64,000 nt of DNA from Lumbricus rubellus (lineage: Eukaryota > Annelida > Clitellata > Crassiclitellata > Lumbricidae), in NCBI GenBank assembly GCA_945859605.1, contig OX243811.1:66333395-66397394 (forward strand). The letters are read 5' to 3'. This document shows positions 52,217 through 64,000 of the stretch, piece by piece; the stretch's first letter is position 1, and every line of letters starts with the position of its first letter. The notes beneath the pieces are model-generated. The model was not told where the DNA came from. It made no database searches and saw only the letters and a list, made by a program, of their open reading frames with translations. The translations under genes were made by a program, and so were the position numbers.

Positions 52217-53128
52217 TGTCGTCGTCGTCGTCGTCGTTGTCGTCGTTGTTGTCGTCGTTGTCGTCTGTTCGACTTCCGTCTCTTCTCTTTCCACTCTGTT
52301 GATGTTACCGCATCGGTCGTTATCGTCCATCTCCCCATCCCCTCCTCCTCCTTCTCCTCCTTCTCCTCCTCTTCCTCCTTCTCCTCCTCCTTCTCCTTCT
52401 CCTCCTCCTCCTCCTCCTCCTTCTCCTCTTCCTCCTTTTCCTCCTCCTCCTCCTCCTTCACCTTCTCCTCCTCCTTCTCCTCCTCCTCCTTTTCCTCCTC
52501 CTCCTCCTCCTCCTTTTTCTCCTCCTCCTCCTCCTCCTCCTCCTCCTCCTTTTCCTCCGCCTCCTCCTCCTCCTTCACCTTCTCCTCCTCCTCCTTCTTC
52601 TCCTCCTCCTCCTTCTCCTCCTCCTTCTTTTCCTCCTCCTCCTCCTCCTTCACCTTCTCCTCCTCCTCCTCCTTCTCCTCCTCCTCCTCCTCCTTTTCCT
52701 CCTCCTCCTCCTCCTCTTCCTCCTTTTCCTCCTCCTCCTCCTCCTCCTCCTTCACCTTCACCTTCTCCTCCTCCTCCTCCTCCTCCTCCTCCTTCTCCTC
52801 CTCCTTTTCCTCCTCCTCCTTCACCTTCTCCTCCTCCTCCTTCTCCTCTTCCTCCTTTTCCTCCTCCTCCTCCTCCTTTTCCTCCTCCTCCTCCTCCTCC
52901 TCCTTTTCCTCCTCCTCCTCCTCCTCCTCCTCCTCCTCCTCCTTCTCCTCCTCCTCCTCCTCCTCCTTTTCCTCCTCCTCCTCCTCCTCCTTTTCCTCCT
53001 CCTCCTCCTCCTCCTCCTCCTCCTCCTCCTTTTCCTCCTCCTCCTCCTCCTCCTTCACCTTCTCCTCCTCCTCCTTCTTCTCCTCCTCCTCCTCCTCCTC
53101 CTCCTCCTCCTCCTCCTCCTCCTCCTGG
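52217..53128. repeat. Polypyrimidine triplet tract (GTC)n then (CCT/TTC)n
   Basis: A (GTC)n run at 52217-52265 is followed by about 780 bp of almost uninterrupted C/T on the plus strand, mostly CCT with TTC and occasional ACC. Pro-rich, Ser/Phe-rich and Glu-rich frames of 284-431 codons arise from it in three frames and should not be annotated. Confidence 0.97.
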
Positions 53129-53469
53129 GCCTTGACTTTTCTTTCCTCTGCTCGACTACTAAGGCCTACTGCTCTGACCTATTTGCTCAGTCTCAGTTCG
53201 ATGTGCTTTCCTTGTCTATTATCTTCCTCCGATTTTGTTTGTTGCTGTTTTTCATCTTCCTTTCATGTTTTTCCCATCGCTTGTAATTCTTCTCCGCAAC
53301 AACTTTTCTCTGCTCTGCAACCTAAATCTTGTTTTGAATGTCTTCTCACTTTCTCTTCTTCGCATCAACATTTCGAATACATGAATTGCCAAATAACAAT
53401 ACAATTTCTATTGTTGCATATTTGTATGCTAACGACATTATTTTACGTTCTCTTCATTAATTGATTTCC

Positions 53470-54727
53470 TGCTCAAATATTATGCTCTGCGACTGGCAGT
53501 GCACACATTTCTTCTGCTTAATTGCTCTAAGACATAATGCATATTCAGTTTTGCTAAATAGTGTTCTATGTCAATTGACCTGGTGTCTTTCGGTGATAAT
53601 TCAATTTCTTGAAATAAGTCTCTAAACCTTCAGGCTATCAAGGGCAGGTGGTTAGCATCGCCTACGCCTTTCTGCATCACAAACTTGTTTCATATGGGAT
53701 AAAATTCTGAGAGGCGCTTTATAAATACTTAAATAATAATTTAGTGTAGCATACAATAGTTATAGTATAAGATAGTATCAGAGACCTACCTACGCCTCTT
53801 TGCTCAATCTAACCTATGACCACCCTGCCTTTGCTTGGCTTCATTTGCGAGACAATCTAATGAATTAAATGTGCACAGGAATTCTGTATAGGCTAATTAG
53901 CGTCTATTATATTCGCATTCAAGAAATGGAAAAGTTTTAATGCTTCGTTTATTCACTGGACTAGCTGAATTTCACCTTTAGAGCATACGTGGGCTGTCGT
54001 AAACTACATTTTCATCAGATACAATCTGAAAATCGTGCTATTCATAATCTGTTGTGGCCGTATACATATAGGCTATAAGACAATTATAATCATACAGCGA
54101 TGATGAAGCATAATTATTAAGATGCCTTGGCTCAACTGTAGGCTTTTGATGACTTTTATACATTGAATTGATGTTCCATGAATCAGTAATACATGTAGGC
54201 TATAATTTATTGCTTTGGCTTTTCAATTTTTCATTTTTATGTCGTTTGGTTGTCATTCTGCCTCTTTCGCCTAATTATAGAAATGTCCATCTTTATAATC
54301 GATGCTTGGTTGAAACAACTTATTTTTTGGGATTCAATCATTTGTTGACACTGCATCAACATAATAATAATAATTAGAACAATAACAATATTAAATCAGA
54401 ATTCAAAACAATTGTGGTAGAAGTCAGAAGGTCATCCCAAAAGGAATCCGCTGAGACTGGGGCTGGACGATTTCCAGATCATATTTGGCAGCGGTAACCG
54501 TGTTTTTCTCATCCAGCAGGCAGCATAATTATAGCAAAGCGGAGTGCAGGTGTAGCCTATATAGGCGCAGCTGAAATGAATTATTGACCACGTGTGAGTT
54601 TTTATGGTAGTGCTTGATGACAGCCTTGTCTTGATATTCATGAAGAAACACGAGGCTAGGCCTATATCTGAAGACGATAATATATGCATGATCATAAAAT
54701 TACATTATAGGCTATCACTGATAGCGT
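53470..54727. other. No gene recognised
   Basis: AT-rich. A faint L2-like tail (ggcgctttataaat) lies at about 53713-53728. Frames at 54168 and 54432 lack domains. Confidence 0.4.
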
Positions 54728-54838
54728 AAGATCTTTCGTTAACGAAAATTTAAAAATAATTGATTTGTGTGCATTAGCTCTTAAGATATTAGTGACAATG
54801 CACAAAAATCAATTATTTTTAATTTTTCCTTAACGGGT
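54728..54838. mobile_element. Short hairpin MITE-like element
   Basis: CGTTAACGAAAATTTAAAAA at the left and its near inverse at the right enclose a ~30-bp loop; arms about 38 bp. The CGTTAACGAAAAT word also occurs at the ends of the hAT element at 55961. Confidence 0.55.
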
Positions 54839-56082
54839 CAATGCTAAAAAGACTTGTAATGGGATTTTGAAAAATAATAAATGCAGATGGACGGAAACAT
54901 TTTCAGTTAATCATTTCACCCTAGTAGAGTAAGTAGACTATGTATCATATGGGCATAGTAGTATAACAGCATTCTAAGGCAATATACAGCAGTTCGTAGA
55001 TGAAACTATCAACCAAATGTAGGCCTAACTAGACTCAAAACAGGTTACCTTTACGAAATGACCACCAAATGTGAGCTTAGAAGCCTATACTTTGTTTTAA
55101 AAATTGATAGAAATAACTACCAAACGCAGGACTACATCTATTAAAAAAGAAGTAGGCATACTTTGATAAAAAAAAACATCAAATTATTGTACATGTTGGC
55201 CTACTCTGTTGAGGAATAGATCTACATTGATGGGATTAATCTAAAAATTCAAATGTAGCCTAGAACTACTTTTACGAAAGAGATACCTTAAATTAAAACA
55301 ATCACAATTGTATTAAACAGATCACTTAAAAAAATACACTAGCCATCCAATGTAGGTCTTCTCTCTCACACAGTCAAAACAGATGTGAAACAAGGAATTT
55401 AATCACAAAGTCATACGATTAAAGACCTCGATTCGCACAACAATAAAAACAATTGCAGATAAAACGCGTTCATAAAATAACGCATATCAGTTTCTGGTCT
55501 AAAATCTGACACGACTGTTACAGTACATGTAGCTATATAAACATTATTTATGTTTACCTATTCCCGTAGGACCCACGACAATTACTTTGGCAGGATGGAA
55601 ATGAAATACAGACAAATGTTCAAAGCAGCGTCAAGACTTAGTGTCAAACTGCAGAACAATCAATTATAGGCCCTATGTCTCTTAGACAAAGCAAATGTTG
55701 AACATAATATCGCATCGAAAAGAAACATAATCGTGTAAGTGTCGGGATTCATAAACCTGGCAATGTACTATTATAATTAGATCTATATAGAGTTATAGAC
55801 TAATGAAAAATGATTTCCATGCATGTAAGATTGAGGGGGTAAAAAGAAATCAAAGACTCAGAGATATATGAAAAAATACTCTAAAGCTGGATTAGATAAG
55901 AACGCTGTTGGTAGGCCTATTATTTACATTATCAGTAACTTTTATTGCTATGGGGTCCAGCAGTGATATTTTCGTTAACGAGAACTAAATAAAAACTAAA
56001 TTTTTTGGCGGAATCGTTAATAATAACGAAATCATAACTATAATTATTTCACTAACGAAAATAGAATAAAAACTATATTTAA

Positions 56083-56936
56083 CCCTCGAGTGCCCAAGGG
56101 GGGGGGGTCCGACCGGACCCCAGGCCTGTTTTTCCCGGATAACTTTTTAAAGGCTAGGGATCTGCATAAATGCTTTTAGGTATTCCTAGAGCAACCATTT
56201 GGGCATAGAATGGTATATTTTGCGTGAGTATTGTCCAACCCTGCACCCCACAACCACAGCATATACTAAGGGTACCCCCTGATATGCGGCTGATATTCAT
56301 ACAAGCGCATGGTTACTGGTCAATAGCTATTATTTATACCAATGGTGCTATTGTGATATAATATATATCAATCGATTGCAATTTTAGTTGGGATTACTTA
56401 CAACTAAATTATATAACGATATTCCAATCCATTCTCAAGATATTAACATGAACACGCTGGGGTCCGCGCCGGACGTATAGGCTTCCTTCGGTAAATAACG
56501 CAAGCATGCAAGCATAACATATGTATTACGAGATTTTTACACTATTAGTTTACACCAGGTGGTGTTATTGTGGTATGAGATACATCAATCGATTGCAAAT
56601 TCATTTGGGATTACATTGAAATAAATTCTATAACGATATTCCAATCCCTTCTCAAGATATTGGCATGAAAACGCTGGGCTTCCTTTGGTCAATAACGCAA
56701 GCAAGCATAACATATGTATTACGAGATTTTTACACTATTAGTTTACACCAGGTGGTGTTATTGTGATATAAGATACACCAATCGATTGGAAATTCATTTG
56801 GGATCACATAGAACTAAATTCTATGACGATATTCCAATCCCTTCTCAAGATATTAACATAACACGCTGGGGTCCGCGCGGACCCCCCACCCCCCTTGGGC
56901 CTTCGTGTACCAAAAAATACATTGGGCACTCGAGTG
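56083..56936. mobile_element. piggyBac-type MITE nested in the hAT element
   Basis: Ends CCCTCGAGTGCCCA and, inverted, CACTCGAGTGCCCA, each bordered by TTAA (56079-56082, 56937-56940). GGGGTCCG-type words follow both ends. Inside are about three direct copies of a ~190-bp unit (caatcgattg, cgatattccaatcc, caagatatt). Confidence 0.9.
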
Positions 56937-57184
56937 TTAAAAGTACCGAACTGAATAATAATAATAACTAAAATTATTAGCCAAACGAAAATTGTTGAAA
57001 GTCGTGTAAATTTTTTTCGATCACGTTTTGGAATGCACTGGGTGAACGCTCCGATGTCAAAAAACGCGCCCATTATCAACTTCCGCAATTCTATCAACTT
57101 CCGCTTCCTTTATTTCAGAAAAAGCAGCGAAGTGTGGTTGTTATTCATACTAAAATATTTATTTTGTTTAGAAAGTAAATAATA

Positions 57185-57675
57185 ATGAGTTCGCTTGCAA
57201 AATTGCTCGCTGGGCGAAAAAAGGATAGTCCGGTTTGGAAATTCTTCGTTTTTACGATGCTATAACAAATAAATCCAAATGTAAGGCTGCTGAGTTACCG
57301 GCAACATCGAACAATAATGACACTATTCTGGATCCGCTGAATCGATATATAATGGATACTGACAATGTTGTGTGTGACAATGCACTTGACTTCTGGCAAG
57401 ATAAAAAAAGTTGCTATAGCAAACTGTCCATGCTTGGTCAGGATTTGGTAACTGCCTCAGCCTCTCAGGCATAGGCCTACGTTGAGCGGATTTTTTCAGT
57501 GTGCTGTATCCTCACTGCAGGTCGTCGCAACATAATTAGAAAATCTTTCGAGATGAGGGTCTTCCACAAATTAAATAACCATATTCTTGTTGAACTTCAG
57601 TTGCATTCTTCATTAATACTCTTCCAACACAGTGAACACACCACGTTAATTAAATATAGGCGTTCTTTTGTTCTG
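57185..57675 (+). pseudogene. hAT transposase remnant (BED finger joined to C-terminal domain)
   Basis: Starts MSSLAKLLAGRKKDSPVWKF, a BED-finger start. It shifts frame at about 57245 into FYDAITNKSKCKAAEL, then passes directly to the C-terminal hAT dimerisation region: DNALDFWQDK, LVTASASQA, an in-frame TAG at 57473, and AYVERIFSVC...GRRN. The catalytic middle is deleted. Confidence 0.82.
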
Positions 57676-58211
57676 TAACTTCTGTTGTTTTCCTATCATC
57701 CTATGTATTGTATTAATTATGCAAACTGAACTTGAACTAAATAAAAACTAAAATTATTTTCATTGAACTGAATAATAATAAAAACTAAAATTATTTCATT
57801 AACTAAAATAGAATAATAATAATAATAAATAAAAAGTTAGAATAGAATAAAAATAATAACTAAAATTATTCCCTGAACTAAAATATCACTGGGGTCCAGT
57901 CTACAATGTCTCAAGCGACCATGCAAGACAACCGAATCTCAATCAGGAAAATGTCCAGAAGGTCGGTCCACAGGAATATAAAAATAACTCATGCCGAATC
58001 AGAAATTTTCTTGGACACGATTAATCTTATGGGAAATGGCATAATTATGCGATTCTGTAGATTGTAGAATGAACATTGAACAGACACAGAAAATTAGGAA
58101 TTGCGGAACAAACTTGTTCCAGCAAAAAGGAAAAGATCGTTCAACAACGACAGTTCCGCTTTTACATAGGCTACTATGAGCAGAGAATGTAGGCTAATAA
58201 TGCAATAATAA

Positions 58212-58219
58212 TATTAGTG

Positions 58220-58272
<53 letters not shown>
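58212..58272. repeat. (ATA)n microsatellite
   Basis: Interrupted ATA/ATG repeat. Confidence 0.9.
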
Positions 58273-58277
<5 letters not shown>

Positions 58278-58849
58278 GCACTGGATTTTAGCGACGACAA
58301 GGTGCCGTTCCAGATGTTTTTATTTCCTTAATTAATGTGCTAGTCCCTGAGGGATCAAATTTAGGCCTACCTTTGGACAAAAAAGAATAATGATCACAAC
58401 AAGACTTGGGATTTTGATTTCCTTTTTTATTACGTTAAGTCCACCTTTGAAAAGAACTCTCATTCAACAGAAAGCCAACGCAATGACATTTAGATGGGTT
58501 TGACAAAGACTTCTCCAGTTCTGTTCTACCAGTTTCCCTATGCATGTAGTTGCAACAGAACTGTAGATTTTTTTCTGTGCCAATGATAGACCTGCGTTGG
58601 AAAGAAAAGCAGGATTATATACCATGAATATGTAATGCCCTTCTGGTGTTCTATACAATTGAAAAAATCTTAATCTATATTCACATCCATATTGCATGTT
58701 CATATTCTCGCATCATCTTCACAATATTGCAGCGATCCATTATAACTGAACAATATTGCTAGACGTTGAATAACGTCAAGTCGTTGCTCAACATGAAACA
58801 ACAGCACCACCAACATCTCACATGCAGCCACCGCCGTCTTACTGTAGCC

Positions 58850-59190
58850 GTCGTCGTCCGCTCCCTCTGTCGCTCGGCCACCAACGGTGACCTGGCGTGC
58901 CCTTTGCTGCCCTCTGCCACTGCGCAGCGCCGGGTATTATCCGTGATCGGTCCAACGACATGGAAAGGACATTCTCTGGAGACATGTCTCATCCCAAAGG
59001 TTCCCCTCCTCTTTGTTCTTCCAATCGATTAAGACTGCACTCATTCGCCTGCTGCCTCGATCGGGAGCGCCTTTGAGCGGAGACCGTGAAGGGCCGCTAT
59101 ATAAATTCCAATGATTGATTGATTGATTTAGCGAGTGAGTGAGTGAGTGAGTAAGTAAGTGAGTGAGTGAGTAAGTGAGTGAGTGAATCA
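58850..59190 (+). mobile_element. L2-type LINE fragment with simple-repeat tail
   Basis: VLSVIGPTTWKGHSLE matches the LINE ORF2 terminus (VxGPxxWNxLP), then GGGAGCGCCTTTGAGCGG and GGGCCGCTATATAAATT, followed by (TGAT)n and (GAGT)n at about 59112-59185. Confidence 0.75.
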
Positions 59191-59289
59191 TAATTAATTT
59201 TTCACTTGTTTATTGCACGGTCGATTACTGTATGATGCTCGATAGTGGAGAATAGAGAGCAAGGTTTTTAATTGAGAATTCAAGGTTCG

Positions 59290-59575
59290 TCCTCTTCTTT
59301 CTCTTCCTTCTCTTGTTCCTTTTCTTGTTCTTGATCTTGTTCCTCTTGTTCATGTTCTTCTTGTTCTCGTTCTTTTTGTTCTTCTAGTTTTTGTTCTTCT
59401 CATTCTTGTTCTTCTTGTTCTTGTTCTTCTAGTTCTTGTTCTTCTTGTTCTTGTTCTTCTTGTTCTTGTTCTTCTAGTTCTTCTTCTTGTCCTTCTTGTT
59501 ATTTTCTTCTTCTTCTCGTCCTCCTCAGCCTCCTCCTCGTCGTCCTCCTCCTCCTCCTCCTTACCCTCCTCCTCT
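59290..59575. repeat. TTCTTG/CTC low-complexity tract
   Basis: Interrupted (TTCTTG)n with ttcttctag units, then a CTC run. No gene. Confidence 0.9.
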
Positions 59576-62220
59576 TCATCTCAACCAAGAAGTTTTTCTT
59601 TCTATTTGCATCTAATAAACAACATTATTCAATTCGGCTTTCCTTCTAAGATGTTTGCTCTCAATGATCTCTCCAACTGTCCACAGGGATCTGCTCCTTA
59701 CGCCTCTCCCGTCTCACTCAATCGCCATTAAGTTTATTCTTCTTCAGCGTCTTATCTCCCACATCGCCTCTTACTTAACACTTTAGCGGCAAGTGTGCAC
59801 TATTATAGGCGTATGCGGGAACAATGAATCCAGTTGTTGAAACGTTGAGCGCCATTACAGTTCCTTTATTTTCATCTCAAAATCCCCTAAATCTTCTGCT
59901 AGTTAACCGCCGTCCATTCGTCTTCTCTCCTCATCCCCTAATCTCTTAATCTCATAAATCTTCGGCAACTTAATCGACACCATTCTCCTTTCTCCGCATT
60001 GTATTGTATTGTGACCATTTATAAATCGCTTAACTCAGCAAAAGTCTTTCAGGAGCACTCGCAGTGCGTGCAACTTCTAAAGAAAAGACAGGATTTGAGT
60101 CGAGAGAGAGACGAGGACAGACTACCAGAGAGGATGGCAGAGCGAACTGATGTGAAGAGTCCATTGCATAGGAGGGTGTAAGCACCTATGCGCCTCCTCG
60201 CCTTATCTCCAGAATCTGCTGCACTACTGAATCGCCCTTAATCATCCTCTCTCTTCTCTTTCTCCGCCATCAAACTTTCCAAACCGTCTGTTATTCGATC
60301 GCATACATTATACCTTCTTCACTCTTAACCTCAGTATCTTCAAAGTCTTCTGTTAGGCATACATATTTCTTTTTCCTGCCCTTTCTTCCACCATTCCTTC
60401 TTCCCTCGTACGGTATCCACATACCTCTCTCAATGTATACTTTTCCGCATTTCCATCCCGCAAACTGCAACCAAACTTCATAATTCTTCTTCCTCTCCTC
60501 GAACTTCTCCATGCACTCCCTCATTTCTCTTCTCATCTCTCACACCAGTTTTCCCACAACGCTCCATTGCAGTAAAGTCTGCAGTTCATTCATTCTCCCG
60601 TCAATCAGGACTCAGCTGGTCGTCGGTCGTCGGTCCTGCTATCCTTCCGGGATCCCACTCGCAGTCCCAGTCCCTCCCATCCGACTCCATCGTCCATTAT
60701 CCCGGATCAGTGCGTCTTTAAATGCCTGCCAAATCTGACACCTACCCCGACTCCGCCGTCTCCTCCGAAAGACCGGCGCTGGTAAGTCGCCCGCACAATT
60801 TATAGGAACGCCGAACACTTTGCGCATAATTTGACCGAGTCCTTATGGACGCACGTTTCCACATCGTCACCGCCGACAACGACATTTATGATGACGACTG
60901 CAACGATTTCGATGATGATTACTACAGTTAGAACCTCTTTCTCCAGACCCCTCCCAACCGGTGCTTCCCCCTCTTCCCTTTTCAAACGGCCTTGTCAACG
61001 TACTGCTTCAGGGCATTCTGAACCATTTCCCTTTCCTCACCCATCCTTTGCTATGCAGCCTGCAATTCTCTCCCAGCGAAGCGCAATTTAAATCTATAAA
61101 TAAGAAAATTGGCGGTGCATATTAGCTTGGAAACTCTGTCTCGAGTCTACGAGTAAACAAACCTTGCGTGTCCTTTGCACTTGGTACATGTAGTTGGTAC
61201 CACGTGGGTGTAGACTGTAGACAGTAGACGATGCAAATTACAACGGGGTGAACGAAACACAGGGTGTTTTTAAAGACAAAGTTTACGTGGATCACCGCCA
61301 TATTGGAAAATCAATGGAACGCAGAATATATGAGATTAATCAATCACACGTTTTGAAAAGGTTGTCATCTCATGACATCTCATGACATCTCATGACATGA
61401 GACGAAAAAACGCGTCGTCTACATTTTTGTTGTTTGAACGACAAATTGCCTTAAAACGACTCAAGCAAACATCCACGGTTTCGTTGATGTATCGTGTTGT
61501 ATTTGTCGTGACAAATGATGTGCTCGTCTGAAAGGAAAATATTCTTAGAGTTACGTATTCGAGGATAATATCCCAATAGCATTTGTAATTTCCCAAGATA
61601 TTATGACGCTGGCTGTATTTCGTCGAGAAATCTGTGCCGTTTATTGACACACGTGTTTTGCCGTCTTACTTCTGAGACTCAATTTACACAGAAATTGCCG
61701 TCCTATCACGTGATCATCTCACTGAACTCAGCCACATCGCCGGCGGTCAGCAACATGAATGGATCAGATGATTTTCGTATTTCCAGCAGAATAGTTTTTT
61801 GCAGATGGACGGAAATATGCCTACGACAATATTATTATCTTATCCATCCAACAAACTTATCATCAGCTGCGCACCTCTGTGATTCTAAAATTGTGACGAC
61901 CAGGTATATTTTTCTAAACAAAATACTGGCATTTGAAATGCATTGTTATAGAAAGACTTTACACTTGAATTGGGCATAATTTTAGTGACAGATCTGAATT
62001 TGCGCAGTAGGCTATGCAAGTGGGCTACTAGACCTAGGCTATGTGCTGTTTTAATTCAGGCATTTTAGCACACTGGAGTGACTTAAGAACAGGAGTTATG
62101 TGGGTAATGCAGCAATGCTGACGTTTATATTGAACGCATAAGCAACATAGATCTAAGCCTAAATTTAGAGGAAATTCATGCGGTGGTGCGTATAACATGC
62201 AAAAATAAATTATAACTTCA
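59576..62220. other. No gene recognised
   Basis: C/T-rich 59.6-61.0 kb, then AT-rich DNA. A short catgacatct tandem lies at about 61372-61400. Frames at 60291, 60831 and 61644 show no domain. Exons of the 48.2 kb gene could be hidden here, but none could be argued. Confidence 0.4.
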
Positions 62221-62310
62221 GTAGTCTAGGGCAGAAAAGAATGTGGATGTGGCGTTTCTGAGTAGTTTCCTTGAAGAGGCGCTATATAAATATTTGAATG
62301 AGTGAATAGA
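62221..62310 (+). mobile_element. L2-type LINE 3' end
   Basis: GGCGTTTCTGAGTAG, CCTTGAAGAGGCGCTATATA, then TTTGAATGAGTGAATA. Confidence 0.7.
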
Positions 62311-64000
62311 AGTTGTTTTGAAGTTAAGAATGGAACGGATTCTGCAAATGTCTTGTCGTAGTGCATGATGGGTGATCATCATCATCATCGTCAACAGCAA
62401 CATCGTTTATCTTGATGATGATGATGACGATGATGATGAGAAATGTGTAATGCAACGACAAACTGTTTTCAAGAAGAAATATTATCAGCTTACCGAAGCT
62501 GCTGTAGACAAATGTTTGCCACTTGCCCACAGAAGATTCGTCTCCATTACAAGACGTTTTGTCTGTTCCTCTTAATAGTGTATGTCTCCATGTCCGTGTA
62601 TGTGTCTTCTCGGAGGCTACTCTCTACTTCTCGTCCGTCCTATCATCCTTGTATGCAAGAGAATGCGTTTGGACTTTTATCACAGATGTATTTCGTGACA
62701 TTGTCGTCCATTGAAAGTGATCACTCTGCAGGAACATTTATTAGACCATTAACGTACAATTGCTTCACACAATGATAGCAGGTCGTATAACAATAAAAAT
62801 ACATAGACTATGCACATGTAAATAAGTCCTTAAAAAGCAGAAGCAATGTTACCGTTGTTTATAACCGGATTGGAAAAAGTTTCATGTATAAAGGACAGAG
62901 GTGCTATGAAAGTTGTTAAAATGAATGAATGAATGCACCACAGTACCTTTTTCTCTGCCAGAAATTTACAAGACGGAACCGTTTTCAGGTGTCTTTATCC
63001 GTTTCTGGGCAATTATTTTACATCCTAAAGGATTATACGTAACTTAGGGAAAAAATACATAAATAAATGAGGCCTTGTATCGTGCCAGTTTCCGTCCAGT
63101 AGGCTAAATATACGGCTAATAATTCTTTTTGTGTCAACATCCTTTGGTCTGTTATATACCTGCAGCACAATATGCCTGGTTGGCCAAAGACTTTGCTGTA
63201 ATCGAATTGGAAGCTGAAAGCAAACATAATGAGATTACGACCCACATCACATCACATGTGCATCACTGCATGTGTGCATGTGCTGCTGCAGGTCCTCACC
63301 TTCGTCGAGTGCAGCCACACGGTCGTCGTCGTTTTTTTTTTATAGTCTTATGCGAAATGAAGGAAGGACGAGATGAGGTTACACTACACTACTACTGCAG
63401 CAGTCAAGATGAATAATTGCTTGCTGTCCATTTTCATTACCATGCTCTCGTGTGGCAACATTCCCAGCTTTAGATCCGTCTTATTTCTATGTTTCAGCTA
63501 CATATAATATTATATTTTTTACAAGTTTATTCATCTTATTTAACGGTTTAGGCTTTAACCGCTACTGTTTGCACTCGCAGTCGGTCAACTTAATAATTTA
63601 ATTAATTAATTAATTAATTAAATAAATAATTAAGCTAATTTTTAAGTGTCGTCCATAAATAAGTAGAAAATTGTCCAGGATCGGTCAATGGATGAATATC
63701 CTCATGCAGTTCTGGTAAGAGGAGTTGCTACGATAGGCATCAGCAAAGCAGAAAATAATAACTTCTTTATTTTATCCAGTTGGTCAGATGACCTGGAGAG
63801 AGCAGCTGGCGTCCTATCTCGAACACAAAGGCTGTTGATGAGACCCATTGTTTCCACGGCTAGGTGAACGACATGGTATCTTCTTTAGAGGTCGATATAT
63901 TTTGTAAGTTTCCTTTGTGGTGGCTTTCTTCCCGGCTTCGGTCGCGTTCTCGAGGACATGCGAGGCAGCAACCGTGTCCACCACTGTCGCGTTGCAAACC
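62311..64000. other. No gene recognised
   Basis: Short (GAT)n at about 62415-62442 and (TTAA)n at about 63590-63622. Frames at 62443 and 63129 lack recognisable features. Confidence 0.4.

Larger units (their letters stand above)
55961..57891 (+). mobile_element. hAT element with internally deleted transposase
   Basis: Ends CAGTGATATTTTCGTTAACG and, inverted, CAGTGATATTTTAGTTCAGG. Direct repeat gggtccag at 55953-55960 and 57892-57899. Many AACTAAAATTATT sub-terminal units. It carries a transposase remnant and a nested piggyBac-type MITE. Confidence 0.93.

Noticed and set aside
52083..53464. Three overlapping long frames (350, 431 and 284 codons) rich in Pro, Ser/Phe or Glu
   Set aside because: All are produced by one polypyrimidine triplet tract read in different frames and strands. 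None has a non-repetitive domain or splice support.
58464..58703. 79-codon minus-strand frame with YRTPEGHYIFMVYNPAFL
   Set aside because: Starts with ATG and looks non-repetitive, but I recognise no family and see no supporting exon structure.
61644..61979. 111-codon plus-strand frame
   Set aside because: No domain, signal peptide or splice support.

Overview
This window is metazoan nuclear DNA. It has many short coding exons joined by GT-AG introns, and dense LINE, hAT, mariner, piggyBac and Merlin-type remnants. The base composition and the very frequent TAGGCCTA octamer suggest a marine deuterostome invertebrate, perhaps an echinoderm; that assignment is an inference. No bacterial, viral or CRISPR features were seen. 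About 95% is intron, intergenic DNA or repeat, and most of the long open frames are shadows of simple repeats.

Three host genes can be supported. (1) A complete 17-exon minus-strand gene at 9136-22002 encodes a 917-residue mitochondrial pyruvate dehydrogenase phosphatase regulatory subunit (PDPR). Every exon junction was assigned by hand, and the phases add up to one uninterrupted frame of 2754 nt. (2) A three-exon minus-strand gene spanning 26031-33695 encodes a predicted 165-residue secreted precursor: signal peptide, Pro-rich and dibasic segment, one six-cysteine LDL-receptor class A domain, and a short tail. Its layout recalls the arthropod and mollusc 'prohormone-4' precursors. (3) A plus-strand first coding exon at 48232-48337 has a signal peptide ending in FPKRIPIG. 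It may be the start of an ionotropic glutamate receptor-like gene whose other exons I could not find here.

Layout. 1-6.2 kb: a diverged segmental duplication around a Merlin/ISXO2-like transposase-derived ORF, with a hAT MITE and a 5'-truncated LINE. 6.2-9.1 kb: nothing recognised. 9.1-22.0 kb: PDPR, with L2-type LINE tails and minisatellites in its introns. 22-26 kb: intergenic DNA with a large foldback element. 26-33.7 kb: the LDLa precursor gene, whose first intron holds a dead mariner and a telomere-like tandem array. 34.5-36.6 kb: a LINE copy with an intact reverse-transcriptase frame. 37-46 kb: nested hAT elements, a long-TIR MITE, a second dead mariner and minisatellites. 47-64 kb: the glutamate-receptor-like first exon and its putative long intron, containing an ~0.8 kb polypyrimidine triplet tract, an inverted repeat pair, and a hAT element with a piggyBac-type MITE nested inside it.

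The most unusual signal is at three PDPR splice sites (exon 7 donor, exon 13 donor, exon 17 acceptor). Each abuts an intronic tandem array whose units repeat the splice signal itself, so the true site sits next to rows of decoy sites.
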